Assembly: GCF_000428985.1 (NCBI RefSeq)
Contig: NZ_AUAZ01000009.1
Span: 80,192-144,191, forward strand
From: Marinobacterium litorale DSM 23545
Lineage (GTDB): Bacteria > Pseudomonadota > Gammaproteobacteria > Pseudomonadales > Balneatricaceae
Length of the DNA stretch: 64,000 nucleotides
Direction: 5' to 3'
A model generated the notes under the pieces. It had not been told where the DNA came from. It made no database searches and saw nothing but the letters and a program-made list of their open reading frames with translations. A program made the translations under genes and the position numbers. Shown in pieces: positions 47,006 through 57,200 of the stretch. Position 1 is the stretch's first letter, and each line of letters opens with the position of its first letter.

Positions 47006-47976
47006 AGAGCATCCGAATGAGCCACTGGCTGCTGATCGCCCTGGGTGGCTGGGCACTGCTGATGAGTCTCTGGATTACCGCCGGCGAGCCCGGCACCTAT
47101 AGCCGCCAACCGTTGTGGATAGCATTGGTTCCCCTGATGCTGATCGGGGGCTGGTTTGCCATGGACGCCCTGACTGCGTTGGGCGAGTCGCTCAACTCGA
47201 AACCAGCGATCCGGGCTGTCAATCTCGCGATTCCAGCTGTGTTTGCCGCACTGATACTGGTGCTCTGGCAGCTGATTGTGACCGGTTTTGCCGTACCGCA
47301 GGTGCTGCTACCAGCGCCCAGTACCATTGGTGTCACTTTTATCACCGAGCTTCAGACCCTGGCCCAGGACTTCGCCCAGACCTGGCTCAAGGCGGTACTG
47401 GCGGGTTGGATCATCGGCTGTGGTAGTGGCTTTGCCGTGGCGCTGCTGATCGATCGCAGCCCCTTTTTGCAGAAAGGGCTTCTACCCATCGGCAATATCA
47501 TGTCGTCGATTCCCATCGTCGGTATCGCGCCGATCATGGTGATGTGGTTTGGCTTTGACTGGCAGTCAAAAGCCGCCGTGGTGGTGATCATGACCTTCTT
47601 TCCGATGCTGGTTAACACCCTCGCCGGCCTGCATGCCAGTGATAACCTCCACCTCAACCTGTTGCACACCTACGCCGGCAACCGGCGTCAGACGCTCTGG
47701 TATGTGCAGCTGCCGGCCGCTTTACCGTTCATTTTCAATGCGCTGAAACTCAACTCCACGCTGGCCCTGATCGGCGCCATTGTCGCCGAGTTCTTCGGCA
47801 CGCCCATCGTCGGCATGGGGTTCAGAATCTCCACCGAAGTGGGGCGCATGAACATGGACATGGTCTGGGCCACGATTCTGGTCGCTGCCCTGGCCGGCTC
47901 CATCAGTTACGGGCTGCTTGCGCTGCTGGAGCGCAGGCTCACCTTCTGGCATCCCTCGACCCGCGCCAACGGTTAG
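47002..47976 (+). CDS. ABC transporter permease (second)
   Basis: The protein is 324 residues. Two or three extra N-terminal helices precede a permease core with the motif LLHTYAGNRRQTLWYVQLPA, then ALPFIFNALKL. A start overlapping the previous stop implies translational coupling. Its partner is the preceding permease; the longer N-terminus is the main difference. It is followed after 63 bp by the substrate-binding protein gene. Confidence 0.93.
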   Translation: MKSIRMSHWLLIALGGWALLMSLWITAGEPGTYSRQPLWIALVPLMLIGGWFAMDALTALGESLNSKPAIRAVNLAIPAVFAALILVLWQLIVTGFAVPQVLLPAPSTIGVTFITELQTLAQDFAQTWLKAVLAGWIIGCGSGFAVALLIDRSPFLQKGLLPIGNIMSSIPIVGIAPIMVMWFGFDWQSKAAVVVIMTFFPMLVNTLAGLHASDNLHLNLLHTYAGNRRQTLWYVQLPAALPFIFNALKLNSTLALIGAIVAEFFGTPIVGMGFRISTEVGRMNMDMVWATILVAALAGSISYGLLALLERRLTFWHPSTRANG

Positions 47977-48039
47977 AGGCAGGGATTTCTCATACAACGT
48001 TTGAACACGACAGCTTTGTCAAAGCAGGAGTAAATCAGG

Positions 48040-49044
48040 ATGAAAAAACAGATCGGATCTTGGGTAGCAGGTTGCACGCTGGCGCTGTCAGCTCTTTCCA
48101 CAGCACAGGCTGCGGACCCGCTTACATTGCAGCTCAAATGGGTCACTCAGGCTCAGTTCGGCGGCTACTACGTGGCGCTGGAGAAGGGTTTCTATGAAGA
48201 GGCAGGCCTGGATATGACGATCAAGCCGGGTGGCCCGGATATCGCACCGCCCCAGGTGATCGCCGGTGGTGGCGCCGATGTGATCGTCGAATGGATGCCC
48301 GCGGCGCTGGCATCTCGCGAAAAAGGACTGCCCTTGGTTAACATCGGTCAGATCTTCAATAAGTCAGGGATGATGCTCACCTGCCTGAAATCCTCCGGTA
48401 TCGAGCAGCCGATGGATGTGAAGGATAAAACCTTGGGCGTCTGGTTCTTTGGTAACGAATACCCCTTCCTGGCGTGGATGTCCAAGCTCGGGATAGCCAC
48501 TGATGGCAGCGAAGGCGGTGTGACCGTGCTCAAGCAGGGGTTCAACGTGGACCCAATCTTCCAGGGCCAGGCTGATTGTGTATCCACCATGAACTACAAC
48601 GAGTACGGCCAGGTGCTGGATGGTGGCCTGACTCCGGAAGAGCTGACCGTGTTCAGCTATGAAGATCAGGGCGTTGCCATGCTGGAAGATGGCCTCTATA
48701 CGACCGAAGAGAAGCTGCAGGATCCGGAAATGGTCGACAAGCTCGCACGTTTCCTGAGTGCCTCGGTGAAAGGCTGGAAGTGGGCTGCCGAGAACCCGGA
48801 AGAAGCGGCCGAGATCGTGCTGGAATACGATGACACCGGCGCTCAGACCGAAGATCATCAGATCCGCATGGCGAAAGAAGTGGCCAAGCTCCTTGAGGGT
48901 AACCCGAAAGAGATCGGCTACCTGGACCCGGCCGCGTTCGACCGCACCGTGGATATCCTGCTCAGCGGTGACTCCGCCCCGGTTATCACCGAGAAGCCGG
49001 AGGGCGCCTGGACCCATGAGGTCTACGAGAAGTCCGGCCTGTAA
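48040..49044 (+). CDS. ABC transporter substrate-binding protein, NMT1/THI5-like
   Basis: The protein is 334 residues. A signal peptide (1-25, STAQAAD) is followed by the NMT1/THI5 fold: LTLQLKWVTQAQFGGYYVAL, EKGFYEEAGLDMTIKPGGPD, then FGNEYPFLAWM. This family binds hydroxymethylpyrimidine, thiamine precursors and other pyrimidines or sulfonates, which fits a pyrimidine importer in a catabolic operon. GGAG lies 9 bases before the ATG. It is the last gene of the rightward RutR-type operon. The exact ligand is unproven. Confidence 0.92.
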   Translation: MKKQIGSWVAGCTLALSALSTAQAADPLTLQLKWVTQAQFGGYYVALEKGFYEEAGLDMTIKPGGPDIAPPQVIAGGGADVIVEWMPAALASREKGLPLVNIGQIFNKSGMMLTCLKSSGIEQPMDVKDKTLGVWFFGNEYPFLAWMSKLGIATDGSEGGVTVLKQGFNVDPIFQGQADCVSTMNYNEYGQVLDGGLTPEELTVFSYEDQGVAMLEDGLYTTEEKLQDPEMVDKLARFLSASVKGWKWAAENPEEAAEIVLEYDDTGAQTEDHQIRMAKEVAKLLEGNPKEIGYLDPAAFDRTVDILLSGDSAPVITEKPEGAWTHEVYEKSGL

Positions 49045-49066
49045 ACGGCTATAAACCCGGAAATGT

Positions 49067-49096
49067 CCCGGCAGATGCCCCACGGCTTCTGCCGGG
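49067..49096 (+). terminator. Hairpin after the pyrimidine operon
   Basis: CCCGGCAGA and TCTGCCGGG (9 bp, perfect) with a 12-base loop lie 23 bases past the stop of the binding-protein gene. A T-tract is missing, so it may act as an mRNA stabiliser rather than a terminator. Confidence 0.55.
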
Positions 49097-49110
49097 CTAC
49101 AACGGGCACC

Positions 49111-49142
49111 CCGTAGACCGGATGCAGTGCAGCGGAATCCGG
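49111..49142. repeat. REP-like palindromic element
   Basis: CCGTAGACCGGAT, a short centre and AATCCGGGA: CCGGAT (49118-49123) is inverted as ATCCGG (49137-49142). The pattern GTAGNCCGGAT...ATCCGG is that of REP-type sequences common after operons in gammaproteobacteria. Confidence 0.5.
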
Positions 49143-49164
49143 GACGGTTCCGGCACAGGGTTTG

Positions 49165-49743
49165 TTAGACCATTAACAGTTCGTACGCTTCCCGAACCCG
49201 GCAGAACTGCTCAGCATCACCTCCTTTATCGGGGTGGTGACGTGCAGCCAGACGCCGGTAGGCAGCGCGGATGGTCTGCTCATCCGCACCGGGCTCTAAG
49301 TCAAGCACCTGCCAGGCATCCTGACGCTGGTCATCGCTCAGGTAGCGCTCCCAGAAACCACTCAACAGCTTGCGCACATAATCACTGCTGCTGTTCTCGA
49401 ATTCGCTCCAATCCAGGTAGTAATCCCGTAACGGCTGATCGCCCCGGGTCAGTGCAGTGGCATCGCTGTGCCTTAGATTCTCAGGCAGTGGATGCAACTG
49501 AATGTGCAGGGCCGAAATCTGTAGCTCGAACCCTTCGTCGTACATGATCGGCTGCAGGCGATATAACGCGTTCATGATCAGGAAATGTTTGCGAAACAAT
49601 ACCAGCTCATCGGTGGCATCCGGCTCCTGATCCAGTTTCAACCCATCAAACTCCAGCGCCTTAAGCAGGGCGTATTCGCTTAAGCCTTCGGGGTGAGCAT
49701 GCAGAACCCGAGCAATGGGCGTTATCAGTGGGTTATGGGCCAT
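49165..49743 (-). CDS. J-domain protein with DNAJ-related N-terminus
   Basis: The protein is 192 residues. Residues 1-130 are the DNAJ_related domain found in gammaproteobacterial proteins (ITPIARVLHAHPEGLSEYAL, LFRKHFLIMNALYRLQ). The C-terminal J domain (about 140-192) has the intact HPD in AARHHPDKGGDAEQF. It should stimulate an Hsp70 (DnaK-type) partner. The substrate role is unknown. It is 27 bp downstream of the HD-GYP gene and on the same strand, possibly its operon partner. Confidence 0.9.
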   Translation of the reverse strand: MAHNPLITPIARVLHAHPEGLSEYALLKALEFDGLKLDQEPDATDELVLFRKHFLIMNALYRLQPIMYDEGFELQISALHIQLHPLPENLRHSDATALTRGDQPLRDYYLDWSEFENSSSDYVRKLLSGFWERYLSDDQRQDAWQVLDLEPGADEQTIRAAYRRLAARHHPDKGGDAEQFCRVREAYELLMV

Positions 49744-49770
49744 ACCCCTCCTTCCATTACCGACGGCGTT

Positions 49771-52626
49771 TTAACCCCGGGCCAACGCCAGCAGTTGACG
49801 CTTATCGACCGCGTCGATCTGTTCCGGGCTGAGGAAGCGCTCAGCGTAACGAAGATAGACCCCTGACTCCAGAAACAGCTCAAACGTAGCCTGATCGATA
49901 TGCTGATCCTTGACCATGAACGCCAGGATGCGTAGGGACTCGGATAGGGTTTTGGCGTCTTTATACGGTCGGTCTGCCGCGGTCAGCGCTTCGAACACAT
50001 CGGCCAATGCCATTACCCGTTCCGGGATGCTGAGCTGTTCACCGGACAACCGTCGTGGGTAACCGTTGCCATCCATCTTTTCATGGTGGTTGCCGGCGAT
50101 GTCAGGCACCCGCCGAAGCTCCTTGGGCAGCGGCAGCGCGCTGAGCATTCGGATCGTCTGCACAATATGATCGTTGATGATAAAGCGCTCTTCATCGTTC
50201 AACGTGCCTTTCTGAACGCTGAGGTTGTAGAGCTCACCGTAGTTGAACGCATGCTGAGGCAGCAGCATATCAAAACCCCAGCGATTGTCCGGATGATCCT
50301 TTTCCACCGGTGGTCGTCTGTCACCCCAGGGCACACAGTGCTCGGGCCTGTCCGCAAGCAGTGGTTCACGTACCGGTGGCGGCGGCGCGTCAGGCGGCAG
50401 TCGGTCATACTCCTCGCGCGATAACCCCAGTCGGTTATCAAAGTGGCGGACCCAGCTGCGCCGGGCGATGGTGTTCAGCCGTTCTATCGCCTCATCCGGC
50501 ATGAACTCGCCGCCGGTGTTGCTCGACGCCACGAAAGCGAACTCCTCCTGCAACTCCCGTTGAACACGCTCCATTTTATGGCGCAGACTGGCCTCATCGC
50601 CGCCTTCAATCACCCCCTTCAGGTAATCGATCTGAGCATCTCGCCAGAGCACTTCGAAACGTGTTCTGACCTCGTGAATACGGTTATAGATGGTTTCCAG
50701 CTTGGTGGCTTTATCCACCACATATTCCGGACTGGTGACCTTGCCGCAATCATGCAGCCAGGCCGCAATCCGGAACTCCTGGCGTTCGGTTTCGCTCATC
50801 CGGAAACGGGCAAACGGCTCCTGTTTGGAGTCTTGAGCAGCATCCACCAGCATCTCCGCCAGCTGCGGCACGCGCTCACAGTGGCCGCTGGTATAGGGTG
50901 ACTTGGCATCAATCGCATCGGCCAGCAGGCGGATAATGGCATCGATGAGCGCCTGCTGGGTTTCAACCTGGCGCCGGGTTTCGATCGCCGTTGCCGCCGA
51001 GCCCGATACCTCATCGACAAACCTGCGAAAGCTTTCTTCATCCATGGTTGATCCTTCGCTGAAACGCAGCGTCAGGACACCCAGTGCATCGCCCTGCCGA
51101 TCACTCAACCCGGTGGCCATCACCGCCACCCCTTTTTTATCTAGCGCGGCTTTAACCAGATCGCACTGTTCTCGGACACGGCTGATTGAACAGGCGAGCT
51201 CCCCCGGCCATTCCGGATGGGCCGCGGACGCAGCGCGAAGCATTTTATGCTGGTCATCGTACAGGTAGACCATACCCGCCTTGGCACCGGTAATTGCGAC
51301 CAGATTGTCCGTGACACGGCTCACCAACAGATCCAGATCCCGCTCCCGGGCCAGGGTGCGGGAGATCGTCTGAAAATTGCTGATCGCCCGGGACATCCGG
51401 TCGATGGTATAACCCAGCTGGTTCACCTCCCGTACCTTCGAGTTCTCATGCAGGGAGTGTGAGAAATCAAAGGCCGCCAAGGCATCGATGCGCTCCGACA
51501 AGGTCGTCAAAGGCTGACTGATGACTCGCCCCACCTTGGAGCCGATCAGCATCAACACCAGCATGGCCAGACCGGACCAGAGCACCTGATTCAGACTCTG
51601 CTCCTTGGCACCGGCCAACAGCTCGCGTTCCGGCACCGCAAACAGCAGGCGTAAACCCGCCCGGGATGAGGTGCTCATTGGCACGACCATGCCATACCAG
51701 CCCTCTTTATCGAGCGTAAACTCCCCCATTTCACCGGCGCGCAACCGGGCAACCTGCTCCAGGACCGGGACCCCCAGTTCATCCAGGTTAGCCAGACGCA
51801 AGCCTCGTTCCGTATCCACGCGAATAATCCGGTCCAGCTTCGGGTACGCCACGACCTGCCCCTTATCGGTCACCACTGCCATTTCGTTGCCGGGCGTCGA
51901 CTGGAGCGTGGATATCAGGATGGAGAGGTCATCCACCGACGCGTCGACCCCGATGACCGTGCCATTAATCGGATTACGCCGCGCCATGGTGACGCCGATT
52001 TCACCGGTGGTGTAGAACAGATAGGGCGGTGTCAGGATCGTTTCCAGCGAATCTTCCGCCTGGCGGTACCAGGGGCGCTCTCTCGGATCAAAACGGTAGT
52101 CCTGCTTCTGCTGCACTTCCAGCAGGGTGCGTTCACGATTGTAAAAGTGCCAGTTGGCACTGATGATCTCACCCGCCTCGCTGCGCTCAATGCTCTGCAG
52201 AAGGTAAGCGGCCCCGTCCGGAGCCTGGACCGCTGAACGCGCCGCCCGGCTGTTCAGTTTACGCAGAAGCATAAAGCTGCCATCTCGATAGCCGGCGTAT
52301 ACGGCACTCAGAATCGGCGTACTCTCCAGGGCCCGAACCAGAACGGGAAGACGGGTCCGGCGGGTTTCCAGGGATGTCGCGCGAGTTATGGGATCCAGGG
52401 TGAGAATCTGAAGGGTACTGTCGATGGGCTCGAGCAACCGCTCCAGATGTGTATCCAGGTTGTCAGCCAGCTGGCGGGCACTGTTGCCCGATGCCTTGAT
52501 CAGGGTCTGCCTGTGAACATTATAGGAGTTGAGTATCAATATGGTGGCCAGTATCAGCATGCCCGCCACAATTGCGCCACTCACCAGCAGATGCAGAGGT
52601 AGACCCGCCACTCGCTTTCCGTGCAT
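49771..52626 (-). CDS. Membrane HD-GYP phosphodiesterase with Cache, HAMP and GAF domains
   Basis: The protein is 951 residues. TM1 lies at about 14-34, a dCache sensor at 40-335 (ERPWYRQAEDSLE, DASVDDLSILISTL), TM2 near 345-365 and a HAMP at 365-420. A GAF-like domain follows near 440-590, then an HD-GYP domain from about 600. HD is in AAWLHDCGKVTSPEY; HH and GYP are in GNHHEKMDGNGYPRRL. An insertion of more than 150 residues, with a Pro-rich stretch, separates the two motif blocks. c-di-GMP hydrolysis tuned by a periplasmic ligand is likely. Confidence 0.92.
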   Translation of the reverse strand: MHGKRVAGLPLHLLVSGAIVAGMLILATILILNSYNVHRQTLIKASGNSARQLADNLDTHLERLLEPIDSTLQILTLDPITRATSLETRRTRLPVLVRALESTPILSAVYAGYRDGSFMLLRKLNSRAARSAVQAPDGAAYLLQSIERSEAGEIISANWHFYNRERTLLEVQQKQDYRFDPRERPWYRQAEDSLETILTPPYLFYTTGEIGVTMARRNPINGTVIGVDASVDDLSILISTLQSTPGNEMAVVTDKGQVVAYPKLDRIIRVDTERGLRLANLDELGVPVLEQVARLRAGEMGEFTLDKEGWYGMVVPMSTSSRAGLRLLFAVPERELLAGAKEQSLNQVLWSGLAMLVLMLIGSKVGRVISQPLTTLSERIDALAAFDFSHSLHENSKVREVNQLGYTIDRMSRAISNFQTISRTLARERDLDLLVSRVTDNLVAITGAKAGMVYLYDDQHKMLRAASAAHPEWPGELACSISRVREQCDLVKAALDKKGVAVMATGLSDRQGDALGVLTLRFSEGSTMDEESFRRFVDEVSGSAATAIETRRQVETQQALIDAIIRLLADAIDAKSPYTSGHCERVPQLAEMLVDAAQDSKQEPFARFRMSETERQEFRIAAWLHDCGKVTSPEYVVDKATKLETIYNRIHEVRTRFEVLWRDAQIDYLKGVIEGGDEASLRHKMERVQRELQEEFAFVASSNTGGEFMPDEAIERLNTIARRSWVRHFDNRLGLSREEYDRLPPDAPPPPVREPLLADRPEHCVPWGDRRPPVEKDHPDNRWGFDMLLPQHAFNYGELYNLSVQKGTLNDEERFIINDHIVQTIRMLSALPLPKELRRVPDIAGNHHEKMDGNGYPRRLSGEQLSIPERVMALADVFEALTAADRPYKDAKTLSESLRILAFMVKDQHIDQATFELFLESGVYLRYAERFLSPEQIDAVDKRQLLALARG

Positions 52627-52812
52627 CAGTCTGCGCCCCGATTTTGAGAGGAAAGTACTCCAGAACTATGAGTCAGGCTCGCCCCCTTGGCAAGCGACTT
52701 ACTCCATGGGGGCAGTTCACCTGGGCGCGGTGCGCTCAGCCCCCGCTGCGTCAAAGACCCTAACAGACGCATGTGAATGGATGATGTTATCCCTTTCCCG
52801 GAGGCACCATGA

Positions 52813-53748
52813 TCACTGATCGCTTGATGCAATGCCTGCAGCCTGAGGATGACCCGCGATATCCTGCTGCATCTCCTCCATAATCCAGTCGCGAAATGCG
52901 CGCATACCGTAGGTCAGTGCCCGGTTCTGTTTATAGACCAGATAAAACGCATTCTGGGTATCGAACGCCAGATCAAAGGGAGCCACCAGCTTGCCGGTTT
53001 CGATCTCCCGCTGAACCAGCACCCGGTCGGCCAGCGCGATGCCGATCCCCTCAATCGCAGCAGATACTGCCAAAGAGGTGCTGGAAAAGGACATGGTGCG
53101 CGTTGCTTCCGACAGGCTGACCCCGATCTCTCGGAGCGCCCGATTCCATTCATGACGACGGCCGGAGATATAGATAAGCGTGTGCTTAACCATATCCCGG
53201 GGCTCGACAATGGCTCGATCACCTTCCAGGAACGACGGTGCACAGACTGGAGTCTGGACGATATTACGCAGCAGATGTTCTTCCACCCCTTCCCAATTGC
53301 CATGGCCGTAGTAAACCGCCATATCGGTATCGGAGTGCTCAAAGTCGATATACCCCATGGTTGAGCTGAAGCGCAGCTCAACGTCGGGAAAGCGCTCCTG
53401 GAAATGGGTGATGCGCGGCACCAACCAGCGGGTCAGGAAGAAGGGGGCCACACTGATATTAACGGCACTGGTGTTGGTGGCGGTCATCAGGCGTCGAGTG
53501 GCACTCTCCAGCTCATCCAGCGCGAGCTGCACCGAGCCCAGATAACGCTCACCCTGTCCCGTCAGGTAAACCTGCCGTTTTTCGCGCCGGAACAGCTTGA
53601 GCCCGAGAAACTCTTCAAGAGACTTCAACTGATGACTGACCGCGGACGGGGTCACACACAGCTCCTCGGCAGCCTTGTTGAAACTGCCGTGACGCGCCGC
53701 AGCCTCGAATACACGCAGTGCATTCAATGGGGGTAAACGTCGGATGAT
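52813..53748 (-). CDS. GcvA-like LysR regulator, probably with an AUC start codon
   Basis: The protein is about 311 residues. The DNA-binding domain is NALRVFEAAARHGSFNKAAE, then LCVTPSAVSHQLKSLEEFLG, and the effector domain is of the GcvA type (VNISVAPFFLTRWLVPRI). GcvA relatives begin with RRLPPLNALRVFEAA; here RRLPPLN is encoded in frame upstream of the TTG at 53727, with no ATG, GTG or TTG before it. A GAGG lies 5 bases before an ATC (53748), so AUC initiation is the likely reading. It is divergent from a 63-codon gene. Confidence 0.88.
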   Translation of the reverse strand: MIRRLPPLNALRVFEAAARHGSFNKAAEELCVTPSAVSHQLKSLEEFLGLKLFRREKRQVYLTGQGERYLGSVQLALDELESATRRLMTATNTSAVNISVAPFFLTRWLVPRITHFQERFPDVELRFSSTMGYIDFEHSDTDMAVYYGHGNWEGVEEHLLRNIVQTPVCAPSFLEGDRAIVEPRDMVKHTLIYISGRRHEWNRALREIGVSLSEATRTMSFSSTSLAVSAAIEGIGIALADRVLVQREIETGKLVAPFDLAFDTQNAFYLVYKQNRALTYGMRAFRDWIMEEMQQDIAGHPQAAGIASSDQ

Positions 53749-53875
53749 TGAGTCCTCATTAATGTTTAGTTTTATTCAACTATAGCCTGAAAAAGGGTCG
53801 TTTGCCCAGTTTCCGATTCAACCTTAGTATTATGCCTATAAAGTGATCAATCCAAACAAACCTGAGGACTTCATT

Positions 53876-54067
53876 ATGAGTACCGAACGTTTCGAACTTA
53901 AGTACACTACTGATAACGTCATCGACGTGGACTACTACATCGAACAGGCGCGCGCCGACCGTGCAGCTTTTGTTGCGGAGTTCTTCCGCAAGACCTTCTT
54001 CCGCAAGAGCGAAAAAAGCGGCAAGGCACGTGTTTCCTACAGCATGCAGCAATCACCGGCCCACTAA
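53876..54067 (+). CDS. Small protein of unknown function divergent from the GcvA-like gene
   Basis: The protein is 63 residues, soluble, with no signal or membrane segment: MSTERFELKYTTDNVIDVDY, then a helix with regularly spaced charges, YIEQARADRAAFVAEFFRKT. It faintly recalls DUF1127-like short proteins but lacks their exact motif. GAGGA lies 7 bases before the ATG. A 127-bp AT-rich gap to the divergent LysR gene suggests that regulator controls it. I do not recognise its function. Confidence 0.75.
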   Translation: MSTERFELKYTTDNVIDVDYYIEQARADRAAFVAEFFRKTFFRKSEKSGKARVSYSMQQSPAH

Positions 54068-54114
54068 GCCTGTGATTGCTGCGGGTAAACGGCCCCGCTG
54101 CAACACCCTACCTT

Positions 54115-54132
54115 AAGACGAGCTCTCGTCTT
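54115..54132 (+). terminator. Terminator-like hairpin after the 63-residue gene
   Basis: AAGACGAG and CTCGTCTT pair around a two-base centre 48 bases past the stop. The T-rich tail is poor. The RND gene ends on the other side. Confidence 0.5.
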
Positions 54133-54230
54133 CATACAGCAAGCAGGCGCAACACCAACACAATAACTCCGGGACTCCCGGGCGCCTTACTGCGCTGCTG
54201 ACTGAACAACAACATGACGTTTTCCAGCAC

Positions 54231-57200
54231 TTACTCCGCCGGGTCCGGACGTGATAACAGCTGGTAGTTGACCGGTACCAGCAGTAACACCACCAGCATC
54301 GAAAAACTCAGTCCACAGACAATCGTCACCGCCAGTGGTTGCAGCATTTCGGCCCCTTCACCGAAGCCGATCGCAAGCGGAAGCATGCCCACAACCGTGG
54401 TCAGCGTTGTCATCATAATCGGGCGTAGACGTAAACGCGCCGCCTCGGTAATCGCCTCCACCCGTTTCAGACCGCGGTTACGCGCCAGCTCAATATACTC
54501 AACCAAGACAATGGCGTTGTTTACGACGATACCGGCGAGCATGATCAGGCCGAGCCAGACAGGCATCGACAGTGGCAGATCCAAGAGCCGGATGCCCACG
54601 GCCACTCCAATCAGGCTGAACGGCACACTGAGCATGATCACCAGCGGGTTGCGCAGTGACTCATACTGCACGGCCATCACCACAAATACGAGAAAGAGCG
54701 CCAGCGCCAGCAAAATTCGCGTTGTTGCCTGCCCTTCGCGCAGCGATTCCAGCCCACCACCATCATATAGGGTATAGCCCTCCGGCAGGTCGATCTGATC
54801 GGTTACCGCGGCGATACGTTGATAGACACCGCCCAGGGTCGCCCCTTCACTCAAGGTGGCGCTGATTTCCACGATCCGCATCTGGCGATCACGCAAAATC
54901 TCTGCCGGTGCCTGTGTCAGCGCGAGCTCCGCCACACTGCCCAGGTAGACCGGCGCGCGGGCACCGTTGGCCGGGAACAGCAGGATAGACTCCAGATCCT
55001 GGGGCGTGGACGCCTCACTGCGCGGCAAACGAACCCTCACATCGTAACTGCTGCCATCTTCCAGGAAGTCGGTGACCACACGCCCCTCCAACGCCAGTTG
55101 CAGCGCATTCGACAGATCCTGGACCTCCAGCCCCAGGGAGGCGGCTCGCTCGCGATCCAGCCGAATCTCCAGCTCCTGCTGAACCTCCTCACTGGACCAC
55201 CCCAGATTACGCAGCCCCTCCACGCTCCTGAGTCTGCCAACCGTTTCACGCGCCAGTTGATCCAATACCTGCAGATCGGCACCCTGAATACGCAGGCTGA
55301 TATCGTCATCGCCGCCGCTGGTACGCAAACCGCGGATACCCCGCTGACGCATTCTGACCTGCAGACCCGGAATCTGTAGTGCACGAATCTCGCCGTTTAC
55401 GCGCCGAATCCATTGGTCTGAGCTGACCGACCGCTGCGCCAGGGGCGCCAGCTGAACCCGAATCGTCGCCCGGTTGCCGATCTCCCGGGCTGAACGACCA
55501 AACACCGAGCCACCACTGATGGTGAACACCGACAGAGTCTCGGGTTGCTGTTGGGCCAACGCTTCCAGGCGATTCACATAGTCATCCAGTTCATGCAGCC
55601 GAATACCGGGATCCGCCGTGACGCGCATATAGATTTCACCGTTATCCAGTGCCGGTAAAAAGGCCTGCTTGCCGCTGAGGAAGGTGGGCAGAGCAGCTGC
55701 CAACGCAGCTAAAAAAGCCAGTACAACAAGAAATCGCCAGCGTAAAAGGGTTACGATCGCGCCGGAGTAGCCCTTCCCCAACCCGTTCATCACACCATCG
55801 ATGGCCCGCCGGACCGGACTTTCTCGCGTCGTATGTACTCTGGCTGCCAGTGACGGCACCAGCGTCAGCGCGATCACCATGGAGGCCAGAATGGCGGCCG
55901 ATATGGTAAAGATCAGTTCACGGAACAGCAGGCCAACCAGCCCGCCGATAAACAAAAAGGGTAGCACCGCCGCCAGGTTGGTTGTCGTGGAAGCAACCAG
56001 TGCCGAATTAACCTCCGCGGCGGCCGTGGTCGCGTCATTAATGCCGTGCTCCCCCTGGCGTTGGTGCCGGTAGATGTTCTCCAGCATGACGATGGTGTTA
56101 TCCACCAGCATCCCCACACCCAGTGCCAATCCACCCAGCGTCATGATATTGAGTGTGAGCCCACCCAGCCCCATCAGTACAAAGGTCACCATCACGGCGA
56201 TCGGGATGGCACTGCCGATAATCAGCGTGCGACGCAGGTTGCCCAGGAACAGATACACCACCGCCATCGATAACAGCGCCCCGCTGACCACGGCCAGCGC
56301 CGAGTTATTGAGTGCCTGGCGCACAAATACGGACTGGTCGGACACCGGCCGCACCTGCACATCATCCGGTAGCAGACGGTTTTGCCTCAACCAGTCAATC
56401 TGGCGACTGACCGCATCAGCCACAGCCACGGTATTGGCCGTGGGCTGTTTCTGTATGGACAGTTTGACAGCCGGTACGCCGTCGGAACGGATCCGCATGC
56501 GTTCTTCCTGATGCGTATCCAGCACCCGTGCAACCTCTCCCAAGGGTACCGTGGTGCCATCCTGAAGCTGCAACGGCAGGGACGCGATCGCCTCCACGTT
56601 CTCGAATCGTCCGTCGATGCGGCCGGCCAGCTCCTGTCGGTTCATACGCAGACGCCCCGCCGGATCCTGCCGATTACCCCGTTGCAACGCGGACACCAGG
56701 TCATCAATCGACAATCCAAGCGCCGCCAGGCGCTGCTGATCCGGCAGCACCTGAACCTCTCGGATCAATCCCCCCCCGATTTCGGCCGCCGCCACCCCCG
56801 GCAGGTTGACGAACCACTTGGCCAGCACATCGTCACTCCAGCTTCTTAATGCCACCGAATCGCGCAAGCTGGAGCTGATCGCGAACTCCATGACCGGGAT
56901 CTGTGCCGGATCCAGTTTGTAGATCACCGGGTTATCGATGCTATCCGGCAGATACCGCCGCGCACGATCGAGCCGGGTACTGGCATCACGCAGGGCGATA
57001 TCGATGTCTTTTCCGTAGGGAAAGGCCAGATCCACCTCGGAGCGCCCCAGACTGGTCTCGGAGCGGATCGATACCGCATCTTCAGTGATCGACAACTGCT
57101 CCTCCAGTGCCCGGGTAACCTGATCCTCCATCACCGGTGCAGGCACGCCCGGATCATTAATACGCACACGAATTTCGGGATAGATGATATGAGGCAGCAG

